Of a stretch of DNA of 47,089 bases, positions 26,863 through 34,637 are shown piece after piece. The stretch is taken from positions 1 to 47,089 of the forward strand of contig JAKAIY010000009.1 in assembly GCA_021814145.1 (NCBI GenBank), read 5' to 3'. Numbering within the stretch: position 1 is the stretch's first letter; each line of letters begins with the position of its first letter. Origin of the DNA: Chloroflexota bacterium. Lineage in GTDB: Bacteria > Chloroflexota > Ktedonobacteria > Ktedonobacterales > JADMIN01. Position numbers and translations under genes: made by a program. The notes beneath the pieces were generated by a model that saw nothing but the letters and a program-made list of their open reading frames with translations, did no database searches and had not been told where the DNA came from.

Positions 26863-27312
26863 GAAGGCACAGACTCCTTGCGGGGGGCGGCTCTGGCCGT
26901 CAGTGCGGTCGCGCGGCGCGGGCGGACAGAGCGTGGCAGAGTGAATTGGCGTTGGTCAGGAAGAAAGTCAGGCGCGGCAATCGCCCGGCTTATATGCGTG
27001 ATCCTGGCGCGGCCAGAACGACAACAGCCCAACAAAGCGCATGGGAGCGGACGTCCGCGACACCGCGCGGCGCGCGTTCACCATTCTTACTCATGGCATT
27101 CTATGTCGCGCCTGACGGGCCGTGCAAGGCACGCGAGCGCGCCCTGGTCAGATGGCCAGGGCGCCACGCGCCTTGCTTTCGGGTCTTCACTCCGGTTAGC
27201 GCCGCCATTTGCGGGCATTCTCCATATGTGGGACACTGCCAGCGTGTATGTGCGCGCCAGAGGCGCCGCCGACGAGTGAGCGCGCCAACGAGCTCCTTTG
27301 GAAGGATGCGGG
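26863..27312. other. Divergent intergenic region with a long hairpin
   Basis: This 450-bp region between the ATPase operon (minus) and the thioredoxin-like gene (plus) carries the 53-nt imperfect hairpin at 27124-27176. Several overlapping reading frames exist, but they are Arg/Ala-rich shadows without ribosome binding sites. Promoters for both directions must be here but were not placed. Confidence 0.45.
27124..27176 (+). repeat. Long hairpin upstream of the thioredoxin-like gene
   Basis: The outer arms 27124-27130 and 27170-27176 (7 bp) and inner arms 27139-27147 and 27156-27164 (9 bp) are perfect complements, separated by mismatched segments. On the plus strand it is followed by TTTC. No plus-strand gene ends upstream, so it is not an ordinary terminator of a known gene. 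It could be a leader attenuator or part of a small RNA. Confidence 0.5.
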
Positions 27313-27903
27313 ATGAGGCTCCTGGTGGAGCGCATGCGCGCTCCCAGCTTTCTGAAGTGGGACCTGGGCGGGATCTTGCGCGCTGGTCTGTTCGCCTGCG
27401 CGCTGGCGGCTCTCGCGCTGCTTGCCGTGGCGCGCATGACGGTTCCCAGCCCCACCACCACGACCAAGTTGATCGGGCGCCCGGCTCCCGCTTTCACTCT
27501 GCCCACCGCGCAGGGCGGAGCGAAGCTTCCGGCTCCCACGCGCTTCGTCGGAGCTGGCGCGCATCCAACGCTGCTTGTCTTCTTCAACACACTTTGCGTC
27601 CACTGTCTGGGCGAGATGAGCGCCGCGCGCCAGGCCGCCGCCGCTCCAGATAGCCCGCTCGATGTCATCTATATTGACACGCCTGGAGAAAACGCCCAGA
27701 TTACCGGGGCCTTCATGGCGCGTCTCGGGCTTGATCCGCCTGTGCTACTTGACACGCGCGGCGCGGTCGCGCGCGAATACGCCGCGAATTACGCGCCCAC
27801 ACTGGTCTTGGTGGACACGCGCGGCGTTATACGCGACATCTGGGTTGGAGAAACCTCAGCCGCGACTCTCACGGCGGAGATTCACGACGCCCTGCAGGGG
27901 TGA
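27313..27903 (+). CDS. Membrane-anchored thioredoxin-like (TlpA/ResA-type) protein
   Basis: This 196-residue protein has an N-terminal membrane anchor (GILRAGLFACALAALALLAVA, about residues 19-40). An extracytoplasmic thioredoxin fold follows: IGRPAPAFTLPT, the redox motif FFNTLC95VHC98LGEM, and the cis-Pro region YAPTLVLVDTRGVIRD. It probably reduces or isomerises disulfides outside the cytosol, for instance for cytochrome maturation, though no ccm genes are near. The ATG at 27313 is preceded by GGAAGG; a TTG five codons earlier is less likely. It converges with the GH113-like gene, only 29 bp separating the stops. Confidence 0.82.
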   Translation: MRLLVERMRAPSFLKWDLGGILRAGLFACALAALALLAVARMTVPSPTTTTKLIGRPAPAFTLPTAQGGAKLPAPTRFVGAGAHPTLLVFFNTLCVHCLGEMSAARQAAAAPDSPLDVIYIDTPGENAQITGAFMARLGLDPPVLLDTRGAVAREYAANYAPTLVLVDTRGVIRDIWVGETSAATLTAEIHDALQG

Positions 27904-27932
27904 TTCGCGTCCGCCGCTCCAGCGAGCGGCGC

Positions 27933-29432
27933 TCAACATGAACAGGGAAGCGGGTTGGATTTGTAATACGTCGCGAGCCACTGGCCCGCGGCCTTGCTCG
28001 TCGCGAGCGTGTCGCCGGCCCAGTTGCTGCTCGTGGCCCAGCCAGGCTGAGAGCTGCGCGGCGCGATTGGCTCATCGCCATTCCAGAAGACGCCAGCCCA
28101 CCAGGGCTGCCCGTTAAATGTCTCGAGTAGCGCCTGCATATCCGAGAGTTGCTCTGAATCATCCCGGTTGGCCAGGTTTGCGCTTGGGGGGATAGGTGGC
28201 CCACTATTCGCGCCCGGCGTGCTGCCATAGCCTGCGGCGGTAAAGACTAACGGGCGCCCATATTTCGCGGAAACGGCGCTCAGTCGCGCGACGATATCGC
28301 CAGGGCAGATGTTGAGATCTTTATCGCCGCAGGGAACCTGTCCCTCCCAGGCGTTCTGGAGCTGGCTGGTTGACAAGTCAGCGTTGTTCTGGCTCAAGGG
28401 GAAATAGGCGTCCACGCCAATCATATCCACCGCGTCCCACCAGGTGATGTTCTCAAACTCGGGCGAGGTGGCGCCCTGGGGCGCGCCGCGCCAGCTCGCG
28501 GCGTAGATCAACTTGCCTGAGTAGTCCCCGCCTTGCTGCGCCGTGTGCTGGATAAAGGTCGCGTACTCTGGCGCGTGGATCGCGTGTATCACGTGCCGCC
28601 ATTCGCAGTCACGCCTGCCGGAGCAGGTCGGGAAGCTCTCGCCTGGCACGCCACGGTCAATTGACGCTGGATCAGCTTTCGCGGTCGTGAGCGGCCCGTC
28701 TGTGGTCACATTTGAGAGGCCATCCCCGATGATGAAGTATGGCAGGTTGTACTTGGCGGAGAGGCGGGCGTAGGTGGCGGCGAACGCGGTATAGTTGTTG
28801 AACCAGCTCTTCTCGATCTGATTAACCGTGCCTCCCAGCGAAGGGAAATTGTCCTCTCCGCGGGTATTCGCCCATACCTTGCCCACCCAATACGCGCTGG
28901 TGTCACCAGCCGAAAGGCGATCATACTGCCGCACCTGAAGCTCCAGGACTGGCACGAGACCCGCGGCGCGGGCGTCTTTGATCGCCTGTTCGTACTCACT
29001 TTCTTGCAGCGTGTCTACATCCGCCTTTTGCCCCGCCTGCCACAGCAGGGTAGCCGCGCTGCGGTTTGGCATGTCGGCGATAACAGGAATGATAACCGCG
29101 TTCATGTGGAAAAGACTGGCCTGTGAACGCATATTCTGGAGCGAGGCGGGAGTATTGTACCCACCGCCTTTCTGGCTCGCTGACCAGCTAAAAATGAATC
29201 CCTGGAATTGCGCCGTCGCCTTATTCTGCAGTCCCCCTGACGTTTGCGCCTGGAATCCCCCGACCAGTGACCACAATTGTGGTAGCCCCACCGGGCCCGC
29301 GAGCAGCGCCACAATGAGCGCGGGCAAGGCTACTAGCATTCCCAGGCGCATTGCCCGGCTATCAGGCGGACGCCGCCCGGGCTCGGGCAATGGCGATGAT
29401 CCTGGCGACATCGGTGAAGGAAAGAGGGGCAT
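27933..29432 (-). CDS. GH113-like TIM-barrel protein, membrane anchored, catalytic residues not evident
   Basis: This 499-residue protein has a 27-residue Pro/Ser-rich cytosolic start, one membrane segment (about 30-58) and a large extracytoplasmic domain. The pattern QGFIFSWSASQKGGGYNTPASLQNM, NAVIIPVI, AAGLVPVLELQV and WWDAVDMIGVDAYFPL is that of the GH113 family (beta-mannanase and relatives, GTA-type barrel). The strand 4 motif normally written GTEL is IGDGLSN here (235-241), and the strand 8 motif FTEIGY is FTAAGY (397-402), so both expected catalytic Glu residues appear to be missing. Four Cys in loops may form disulfides. GGAGG lies nine bases before the ATG. The family call is from motif memory, so a relative with other catalytic residues remains possible. 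Confidence 0.7.
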   Translation of the reverse strand: MPLFPSPMSPGSSPLPEPGRRPPDSRAMRLGMLVALPALIVALLAGPVGLPQLWSLVGGFQAQTSGGLQNKATAQFQGFIFSWSASQKGGGYNTPASLQNMRSQASLFHMNAVIIPVIADMPNRSAATLLWQAGQKADVDTLQESEYEQAIKDARAAGLVPVLELQVRQYDRLSAGDTSAYWVGKVWANTRGEDNFPSLGGTVNQIEKSWFNNYTAFAATYARLSAKYNLPYFIIGDGLSNVTTDGPLTTAKADPASIDRGVPGESFPTCSGRRDCEWRHVIHAIHAPEYATFIQHTAQQGGDYSGKLIYAASWRGAPQGATSPEFENITWWDAVDMIGVDAYFPLSQNNADLSTSQLQNAWEGQVPCGDKDLNICPGDIVARLSAVSAKYGRPLVFTAAGYGSTPGANSGPPIPPSANLANRDDSEQLSDMQALLETFNGQPWWAGVFWNGDEPIAPRSSQPGWATSSNWAGDTLATSKAAGQWLATYYKSNPLPCSC

Positions 29433-29531
29433 ACTGCGAGACCTCCATGCCCAGGGTCGTAATGTGGAGAAAGCGGCGAGCCACAGGCGCTTCCGTGAAG
29501 CGATCCTCGAAGTGTTTCCAGTCTAGTCCTG

Positions 29532-30494
29532 TCAGGCGGGAAAGGCGAGTTTGCGGTACTTCTCGGCTGTTTCGTACCAGGCCTCGTCAGAAAGCCCCAG
29601 CCGCTCGCGGAGGGTTCCCAGGTCTACGCCAGCTCGTAGCTGGCGAACCGCGTACATGTCGCGCAAGTGCTGTAACGTCACGCGCTTCTTCAATCCAGCT
29701 CGCTTGACTGCTGACGCCAGCACATAATTCAGATTGCGGTCAGTGCATTCGAAAACGCGCTCGCGCGGCTGAAAGCGCTGCAGATAGCGCTGGTACACAT
29801 CCGTCCACATCGCGGGCAGTTCCATCCGGCGTTCGCGGCGGCGCTTCGCCTGGCCTGGGAAATGAACCTCTACCGCTGGGCGCTCCGGATCAGAGAGGTC
29901 CACATGGCTCAGCGCCAGCCCCATGATCTCCTCTTTCTTGAGGCCGGTGAAGAGCAGCAGGAGAATCAGCGTGTGCGCGCGTGGGTCGTCTTCCGCCGCG
30001 CGGACCAGCCGTTCGATCTCATCATCGAACAGCAACTCGGGCAGCGGCGGCGCCGGACGGGTCAGCAGGATGCGCGCGGATGGATCCACCGCGAGCGCCC
30101 CCACATCCGCCAACCAGCCGCAGAAGTTCTTCAGGAAAGTGACACGGCGGGCCATTGTCTTGGGGGCGGGACGGCTCTCACCCGCGAGGCGCAGGTGGTC
30201 GAGCCAGGAGCCCAGCCGCTCTGGAGTGAGCGACGCTACTTCGGCGCTGGGGCCGAGAAAGAGTGTCAGCATCCGGAGATCAGAGAGGAAGCAGGTAATC
30301 GTATACGGCGAATGATCGGTGCGTCTCAGATAATCCTGGTAGGCAAGGGCGCAGGCGCTAAGCGTCGTTACTGGCGTCGGCTCGGGAATGCGGACGAGCG
30401 AGGGGCGCGGCTCTCGCACGACTTCGCTGGTATCGGGAGTAAACAGGCCAGGCTGCTCCGTTATGCCCCCCAATAACCTGGAATCTTCTACCAT
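29532..30494 (-). CDS. Tyrosine recombinase-like protein with altered active site
   Basis: This protein of about 320 residues has an N-terminal SAM-like core-binding domain (YQDYLRRTDHSPYTITCFLSD through WLADVG) and a C-terminal catalytic-type domain. Counting from the ATG at 30503: the first catalytic Arg (TGLR) is Lys189 in LFTGLKKEEI; the HxLR box reads Q278-H-L-R281; the LGH box is LGL314; Tyr326 (EKYRKL) is kept. Thus Arg-I and both His are changed, while Arg-II, the beta-strand Lys region and Tyr remain. The ATG at 30494 is preferred because GGAGG sits 11 bases before it but only two before 30503. It is probably co-transcribed with the GH113-like gene 99 bp downstream. It may bind DNA with weak or no recombination. 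Confidence 0.78.
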   Translation of the reverse strand: MVEDSRLLGGITEQPGLFTPDTSEVVREPRPSLVRIPEPTPVTTLSACALAYQDYLRRTDHSPYTITCFLSDLRMLTLFLGPSAEVASLTPERLGSWLDHLRLAGESRPAPKTMARRVTFLKNFCGWLADVGALAVDPSARILLTRPAPPLPELLFDDEIERLVRAAEDDPRAHTLILLLLFTGLKKEEIMGLALSHVDLSDPERPAVEVHFPGQAKRRRERRMELPAMWTDVYQRYLQRFQPRERVFECTDRNLNYVLASAVKRAGLKKRVTLQHLRDMYAVRQLRAGVDLGTLRERLGLSDEAWYETAEKYRKLAFPA

Positions 30495-30650
30495 GGCTCG
30501 CATGGCCTCCAGATCGCGCCGCGCTCGCGCGCTCTAGCTATATAACACCGACAAGCGCAACTTCAGAAAGCAAACCACATTATGAAAATAGAACACCTGT
30601 CTAGACGCCAAGTATGGCCCATCAATTAGGTAATTGGCAAGATGTTGTCC

Positions 30651-30656
30651 TATAAT
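30651..30656 (+). promoter_or_regulatory. Candidate -10 element of the histidine kinase gene
   Basis: A perfect TATAAT lies 97 nt upstream of the kinase start in a locally AT-rich divergent region. No matching -35 is evident at 16-18 bases. A minus-strand TATATA (30539-30544), about 45 nt upstream of the recombinase-like gene, could be the -10 of that transcript. Confidence 0.4.
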
Positions 30657-30753
30657 AGACATAAGCGGGTTATACGCAAGCGTCATTTTAGGGAAGACTG
30701 GCGCGATACAGACGCGCAAGACAGGCGCAACCGCATCGAGGATCGCATTTTCG

Positions 30754-32787
30754 ATGAGTGATCAAGACAGCCAGCGGCGCCCTGATGCGCTTCCGGCCCG
30801 AGCGCGCCGGAGCGCGCCCCCCACTTCCTCTCATGATGGGCGGAGCTTCGCACCTCGCGAGGAACCGCTTGCGGCGCGTGCCCTCGCGACCATTGATCGC
30901 CTGCGCGGAACGATCTCGTGGATCAGCGATGAGGAAGGGCTGGTTGCGGGCGCTGAGACACTGGCCGAGTTCCTGGGCTGCGCGCCTGACGATCTGATGG
31001 ACGCTGGCTGGCTGAACGCGCTCGATCCGCTGGAACGACGCTCGGCGGCGGTTGAGTGGAGGCGCGCCATTGAGGAAAACGCGACCTTTTCGACGCAGTG
31101 GCGCTTCCAACGATCCAATGGCATGTTCGCGCCGATGCGAATCACCATCCAGCCCATGACTACGCGGGATGATGATTTGCTTCTCTGGCTTTGCGTCGCC
31201 CAGGCGGCGGTTCTCTCGCCCGCCCCGAGCCCCGACGAGCGGAGCATAGCGGAGGCTGACGTGCCCGCTCGAGCCAGCGCCGCCCGCAGGGCGCTCGACA
31301 GCATGGCCGACGCTTTCTTTGGACTGGACAGGGACGGGCGTTTTGTTTTCGCCAACAAGAGCGCGCGCGACTGTTTTGTCGCGGAAGGAACGCCGCTGGT
31401 GGGCAGGACATTCGCTGAGGCGGTCCCGGCGTTGTGTGGTTCCCCGCTCGACGAAGAGATTCAGCGTATCACCCGCATACAAACGCCCGGTATCGTGGAA
31501 ACCCTCATTCCCAAAGTCCAGACATGGTTCGAGGTCCGTTCCTATCCAACCCTGTTTGGCTGCGTGATCCACATGCGCGATGTCGCCTACCGCCGGTCAA
31601 TCTTTGAGCGGCTTGACGCCGCGCTCAAGAGCGCGGAAACCGCCCGCGCGGACGCGGAGTTTCGCGCCCATGAGCTGGACGCCATCATTGAGTCCCTGGT
31701 GGATGGCCTGATCGTCTATAACGACTACGCAAAGGTCCAGTGGATCAATCGCGCGATGCGCGCGCTCTGGCTTGCGCTAGGCGGAGACGACCCAGCCACG
31801 CTCAGCCTCCCTACCCCGCGCGCGGACGCGCCCAGCGACGCCGGCCAATCCGCCGCCGAGACGGTGCGACAGACGCTCGAGCGCGCACGGCAGCGTATCA
31901 TGGCTGGTGAGTCCCTCACAGGCCCGAACGCGGTGGAAGTCGCGGCGCGTGTCAACGACGAAACCACGCTGGAGCTCAGCGTCAGGGGCGGACCAGTCAT
32001 GAACGAGAGCGGCGAGATCATCGGCGCGGTGGAGACTGTGCGCGACGTAACCGCGCAGCGACAGGGCGAGCGCGAGCGGATTCGCACGCTAAGCTTTGTC
32101 GCGCATGAGCTCCGCACGCCACTTACATCCATCAAGCTCGCGCTTGATCTGGCTATTCGCCGCTTTGCCAGGAACATCCCCATTGAGCCGCCGGCATTAA
32201 GCGTCGCGCTCGATGATATCAAGCAGATCGAGCGCATGGTGGAAGACCTGGTGGACGCTGCGCGTAGTGACAATCAGCAACTCAGGCTGACACGTGAACG
32301 GTGCGACATTCGTGAGATCTGCGCGCAGGTAGTGAGCGAGCAGGAAGCGACGACGGGTCGCCTGGCGCGCTATACGCCTCCATCAGAGGGTTTATGGATT
32401 ATCGCGGACCGCATCCGTATTCATCAGGTGCTCTCGAATTTCCTCTCCAACGCGATGAGATACTCTCCACCCGATGCGCCAGTGGATATGCTGCTTGAGC
32501 GGCGGGGCGACCAGGTCTGGGCCGGTGTGCGTGATCGCGGGCCTGGGGCGCCGCCAGAGGCGCAGGCGAAGCTCTTCCAGGCTTTCTACCGCGCCCCCGG
32601 AGTCCAGGCGCTGCACGGGCCGAACGTCAGCCTGGGGCTGGGGCTTTTCCTCTGCAAGCGGCTGGTCGAGTTGCATGACGGCCAGATCGGGTTCACGAGC
32701 GAGCCGGGCGAAGGCAGTCTCTTCTGGTTTACCCTTTCTCTTGCTCCGGAAGAGGATATTCTGACGGAGGAAGGAAGCGAAGCGTAA
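30754..32787 (+). CDS. Orphan PAS-domain sensor histidine kinase
   Basis: This 677-residue soluble kinase has an N-terminal 40-residue polar tail. A degenerate PAS domain (about 50-140) precedes a clear PAS (RRALDSMADAFFGLDRDGRFVFANKSA, from about 173), then a third PAS (LDAIIESLVDGLIVYNDYAKVQWIN, from about 307). The HisKA dimerisation domain carries H451 in SFVAHELRTPLTSIKLALD. The ATPase domain has the N box at N566 (FLSNAMRYSPP), G1 VRDRGPGAP and G2 GLGLFLCKRLVELHDGQIGF. No membrane segment is present, so it senses a cytosolic signal; no heme or flavin ligand residue is obvious. No response regulator is adjacent. GAGGA lies about 11 bases before the ATG. It is divergent from the recombinase-like gene. 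Confidence 0.9.
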   Translation: MSDQDSQRRPDALPARARRSAPPTSSHDGRSFAPREEPLAARALATIDRLRGTISWISDEEGLVAGAETLAEFLGCAPDDLMDAGWLNALDPLERRSAAVEWRRAIEENATFSTQWRFQRSNGMFAPMRITIQPMTTRDDDLLLWLCVAQAAVLSPAPSPDERSIAEADVPARASAARRALDSMADAFFGLDRDGRFVFANKSARDCFVAEGTPLVGRTFAEAVPALCGSPLDEEIQRITRIQTPGIVETLIPKVQTWFEVRSYPTLFGCVIHMRDVAYRRSIFERLDAALKSAETARADAEFRAHELDAIIESLVDGLIVYNDYAKVQWINRAMRALWLALGGDDPATLSLPTPRADAPSDAGQSAAETVRQTLERARQRIMAGESLTGPNAVEVAARVNDETTLELSVRGGPVMNESGEIIGAVETVRDVTAQRQGERERIRTLSFVAHELRTPLTSIKLALDLAIRRFARNIPIEPPALSVALDDIKQIERMVEDLVDAARSDNQQLRLTRERCDIREICAQVVSEQEATTGRLARYTPPSEGLWIIADRIRIHQVLSNFLSNAMRYSPPDAPVDMLLERRGDQVWAGVRDRGPGAPPEAQAKLFQAFYRAPGVQALHGPNVSLGLGLFLCKRLVELHDGQIGFTSEPGEGSLFWFTLSLAPEEDILTEEGSEA

Positions 32788-32837
32788 CGTGAGGATGTGG
32801 AGCGCGTAAGGGGCGCCTGGATCATCTCCTGGCTCCG

Positions 32838-33413
32838 CTATCGCGTCTCGCGTTCGTCCGCCGCAACGCTGGGAGCCATGTATATGGCGTCCACACCAGC
32901 GCCTTCCGCCTGCGTAAACGGATGCTCGGAACGGGCCATGCGCAGGATGATGAGCGCTGGTGCGATGATCCAGGGAAGATTGAGGAGCAGCACGATGGGG
33001 AAGTGCGGTGTCGCGTATGGTCCCCCATATTCCTCGCTGAGAATAATGCAGACAATAGTAATAATCGAAGCGCCGTAGAGCAGGCTTGGGATACGTATCC
33101 AGTCACAGCCCCGAATCGTCGCGTAGATGCTACAGGCGTAGAAAGGCCCGAAAAACAGCGCATCGAACCAGATTGTCATCTTCCACCAGGGTGGGCGCGC
33201 AAGCACAAGCGGATCGAATGCTCGCGCATAGCTATGAACCATATCCACCAGTGGCGCTGGTGGCCAGACAGGGTAGGTGAAATGCTGGGGATTCGCGATG
33301 ACAAGCTGTTCGAGATCAACGATGTACGTGATGAAAAACAGGTTTAGCGCGAAAAACGCCAGGAATCCATAGTCCCACGGTCGCTCCGCTAATGGTATCC
33401 GTCGCCTCGGCAT
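32838..33413 (-). CDS. EXPERA-domain membrane protein, TMEM97/sigma-2 receptor-like
   Basis: This 191-residue protein has four predicted membrane helices and matches the eukaryotic TMEM97/EBP (EXPERA) family along most of its length. RPWDYGFLAFFALNLFF and ITYIVD33LEQL align with the first helix; YARAFD67PLVLARPPWWK matches the human segment YAKEFKDPLLQEPPAWFK; IWFD84ALFFGPFYACSIYA matches FCELVFQLPFFPIATYA; WIRIPSLLYG matches WIRTPAIIYS. The key acidic residues of human TMEM97 (D29, D56, E73) correspond to D33, D67 and D84. The 17-residue spacing of the last two is identical. The start is uncertain: ATG 33413, or TTG 33455 with 14 more residues. Family members bind sterols or isomerise them; the bacterial substrate is unknown. 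It is divergent from the FAH gene. Confidence 0.78.
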   Translation of the reverse strand: MPRRRIPLAERPWDYGFLAFFALNLFFITYIVDLEQLVIANPQHFTYPVWPPAPLVDMVHSYARAFDPLVLARPPWWKMTIWFDALFFGPFYACSIYATIRGCDWIRIPSLLYGASIITIVCIILSEEYGGPYATPHFPIVLLLNLPWIIAPALIILRMARSEHPFTQAEGAGVDAIYMAPSVAADERETR

Positions 33414-33518
33414 AGGTTCCCCCGCGCCATACGGGTCCCCTGAGGAACCATCCAATACCGTACGGCATGCTCACGTCACACACCTCACGCCATCCCTCTG
33501 GAGCGCGCTTGGCCTGTA

Positions 33519-33534
33519 GTATTATACGTAATAC
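33519..33534. promoter_or_regulatory. Palindromic AT-rich site in the EXPERA / FAH divergent region
   Basis: GTATTA (33519-33524) and TAATAC (33529-33534) form a perfect dyad with a 4-nt spacer. The minus strand of 33521-33526 reads TATAAT, a possible -10 for the EXPERA gene. It could be an operator overlapping that promoter. Confidence 0.4.
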
Positions 33535-33670
33535 GAGTTAGGCGGCGTGCGTGGTGATAGCGCGTTCCAAACACATGCGCGCCGATGATAGGCTCCACAT
33601 CAGCGGCGCCAAGCGCCTGGCGTTCCCGGTCTCGCTGGTGTGGATCGCGTAGTTTCGTAGGAGAGCGTAC

Positions 33671-34618
33671 GTGCGTATCGCGACATTCCGTGATGAGGCG
33701 GGGCGCGCGCGGCTGGGAGTCGCGCGTGATGGAGAATTAGTGGATCTGCTACGGGCCGCCACTGCGCTCAACGCGCCAGAGGCCCGTGAAGCGCCCGCCT
33801 TGCTGACTGACATGCTGGCGCTCATCGCCGCCGGTCCGCGCGCGCTTGATCGCGTCCGCGAGCTTGCTCGCCTGGCTCCCGAAGACACGACCATCTCCCT
33901 GGCTGTCGCCCATCTGTTGGCGCCTATTCCACGGCCTTCGAAGAACATCTTCTGCGTCGGGCGCAACTATGCCGAACACGCGGCGGAATCGCTGCGCGCG
34001 AGCGGAGATCCGGTTCCCGCCAAACCTTCGCAGAATCCCAACTTCTTCACCAAGGCTGTCACTACCGTGATTGGGCCAACCGACGAGATCCCGTATGACC
34101 CTGACCTCTCCGCCGAGCTTGATTGGGAGGTGGAGTTGGGGGTAATTATTGGCGAGGGCGGTCGCAACATCACTCGCGATGACGCGCTGGCGCACGTCTT
34201 TGGCTATACGGTCATCAACGACATCAGCGCGCGTGATCTCCAGCACGCGCCTGGCGCGCAGTGGTTCTATGGCAAGAGTCTCGACGGCTCCTGCCCAATG
34301 GGCCCGTGGATCGTCACCGCGGATGAGATTCCCGATCCTTCGCGACTGGTGCTGTCGCTGAGCGTCAACGGCGCGCTCAAGCAGCATGAGACCACAGCTA
34401 GCATGATCTTCAACATCCCGACGCTGATTAGTTTCCTCTCGCGTGGCATTACGCTGGAACCAGGAGACATCATCGCTACTGGCACACCCGCTGGAGTTGG
34501 TTTCGCCCGCACTCCGAAAGAGTTCCTGCGCCCTGACGACATCATGGAGTCCTCTATTGACGCCATTGGGACGATGCGAAACCTGGTAGTCACGGCAGCG
34601 ACGTCTCATCAAGGGTGA
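33671..34618 (+). CDS. Fumarylacetoacetate hydrolase family protein
   Basis: This 315-residue enzyme has a small N-terminal domain (MRIATFRDEAGRARLGV, then a helical part) and the FAH fold: IFCVGRNYAEHAAE, PNFFTKAVTTVIGP, the metal site ELDWEVELGVIIGEG (the E-x-E ligands), the third ligand Asp in NDISARDLQ, then WFYGKSLDGSCPMGPWIV, LISFLSRGITLEPGDIIATGTPAGVGF. Members split C-C bonds of diketo acids or isomerise and decarboxylate ring-fission products; the exact substrate cannot be read from sequence. The GTG at 33671 has TAGGAGA upstream. No aromatic catabolism genes lie nearby. Its stop is 19 bp from that of the convergent PH/PASTA gene. Confidence 0.9.
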   Translation: MRIATFRDEAGRARLGVARDGELVDLLRAATALNAPEAREAPALLTDMLALIAAGPRALDRVRELARLAPEDTTISLAVAHLLAPIPRPSKNIFCVGRNYAEHAAESLRASGDPVPAKPSQNPNFFTKAVTTVIGPTDEIPYDPDLSAELDWEVELGVIIGEGGRNITRDDALAHVFGYTVINDISARDLQHAPGAQWFYGKSLDGSCPMGPWIVTADEIPDPSRLVLSLSVNGALKQHETTASMIFNIPTLISFLSRGITLEPGDIIATGTPAGVGFARTPKEFLRPDDIMESSIDAIGTMRNLVVTAATSHQG

Positions 34619-34637
34619 GACTGAGCGAACCAGGGCA

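Noticed and set aside
26946-27653. Plus-strand frame of 235 codons overlapping the thioredoxin-like gene
   Set aside because: The Arg/Ala-rich product has no motif, and it overlaps a gene with a CxxC thioredoxin fold in another frame.
22300-30494. Integrated element between tRNA-Gly and the tyrosine recombinase
   Set aside because: The recombinase is 7 kb from the tRNA, there is no repeated tRNA end, and the genes between are ordinary chromosomal ones such as rsmG and the AAA+/VWA pair.
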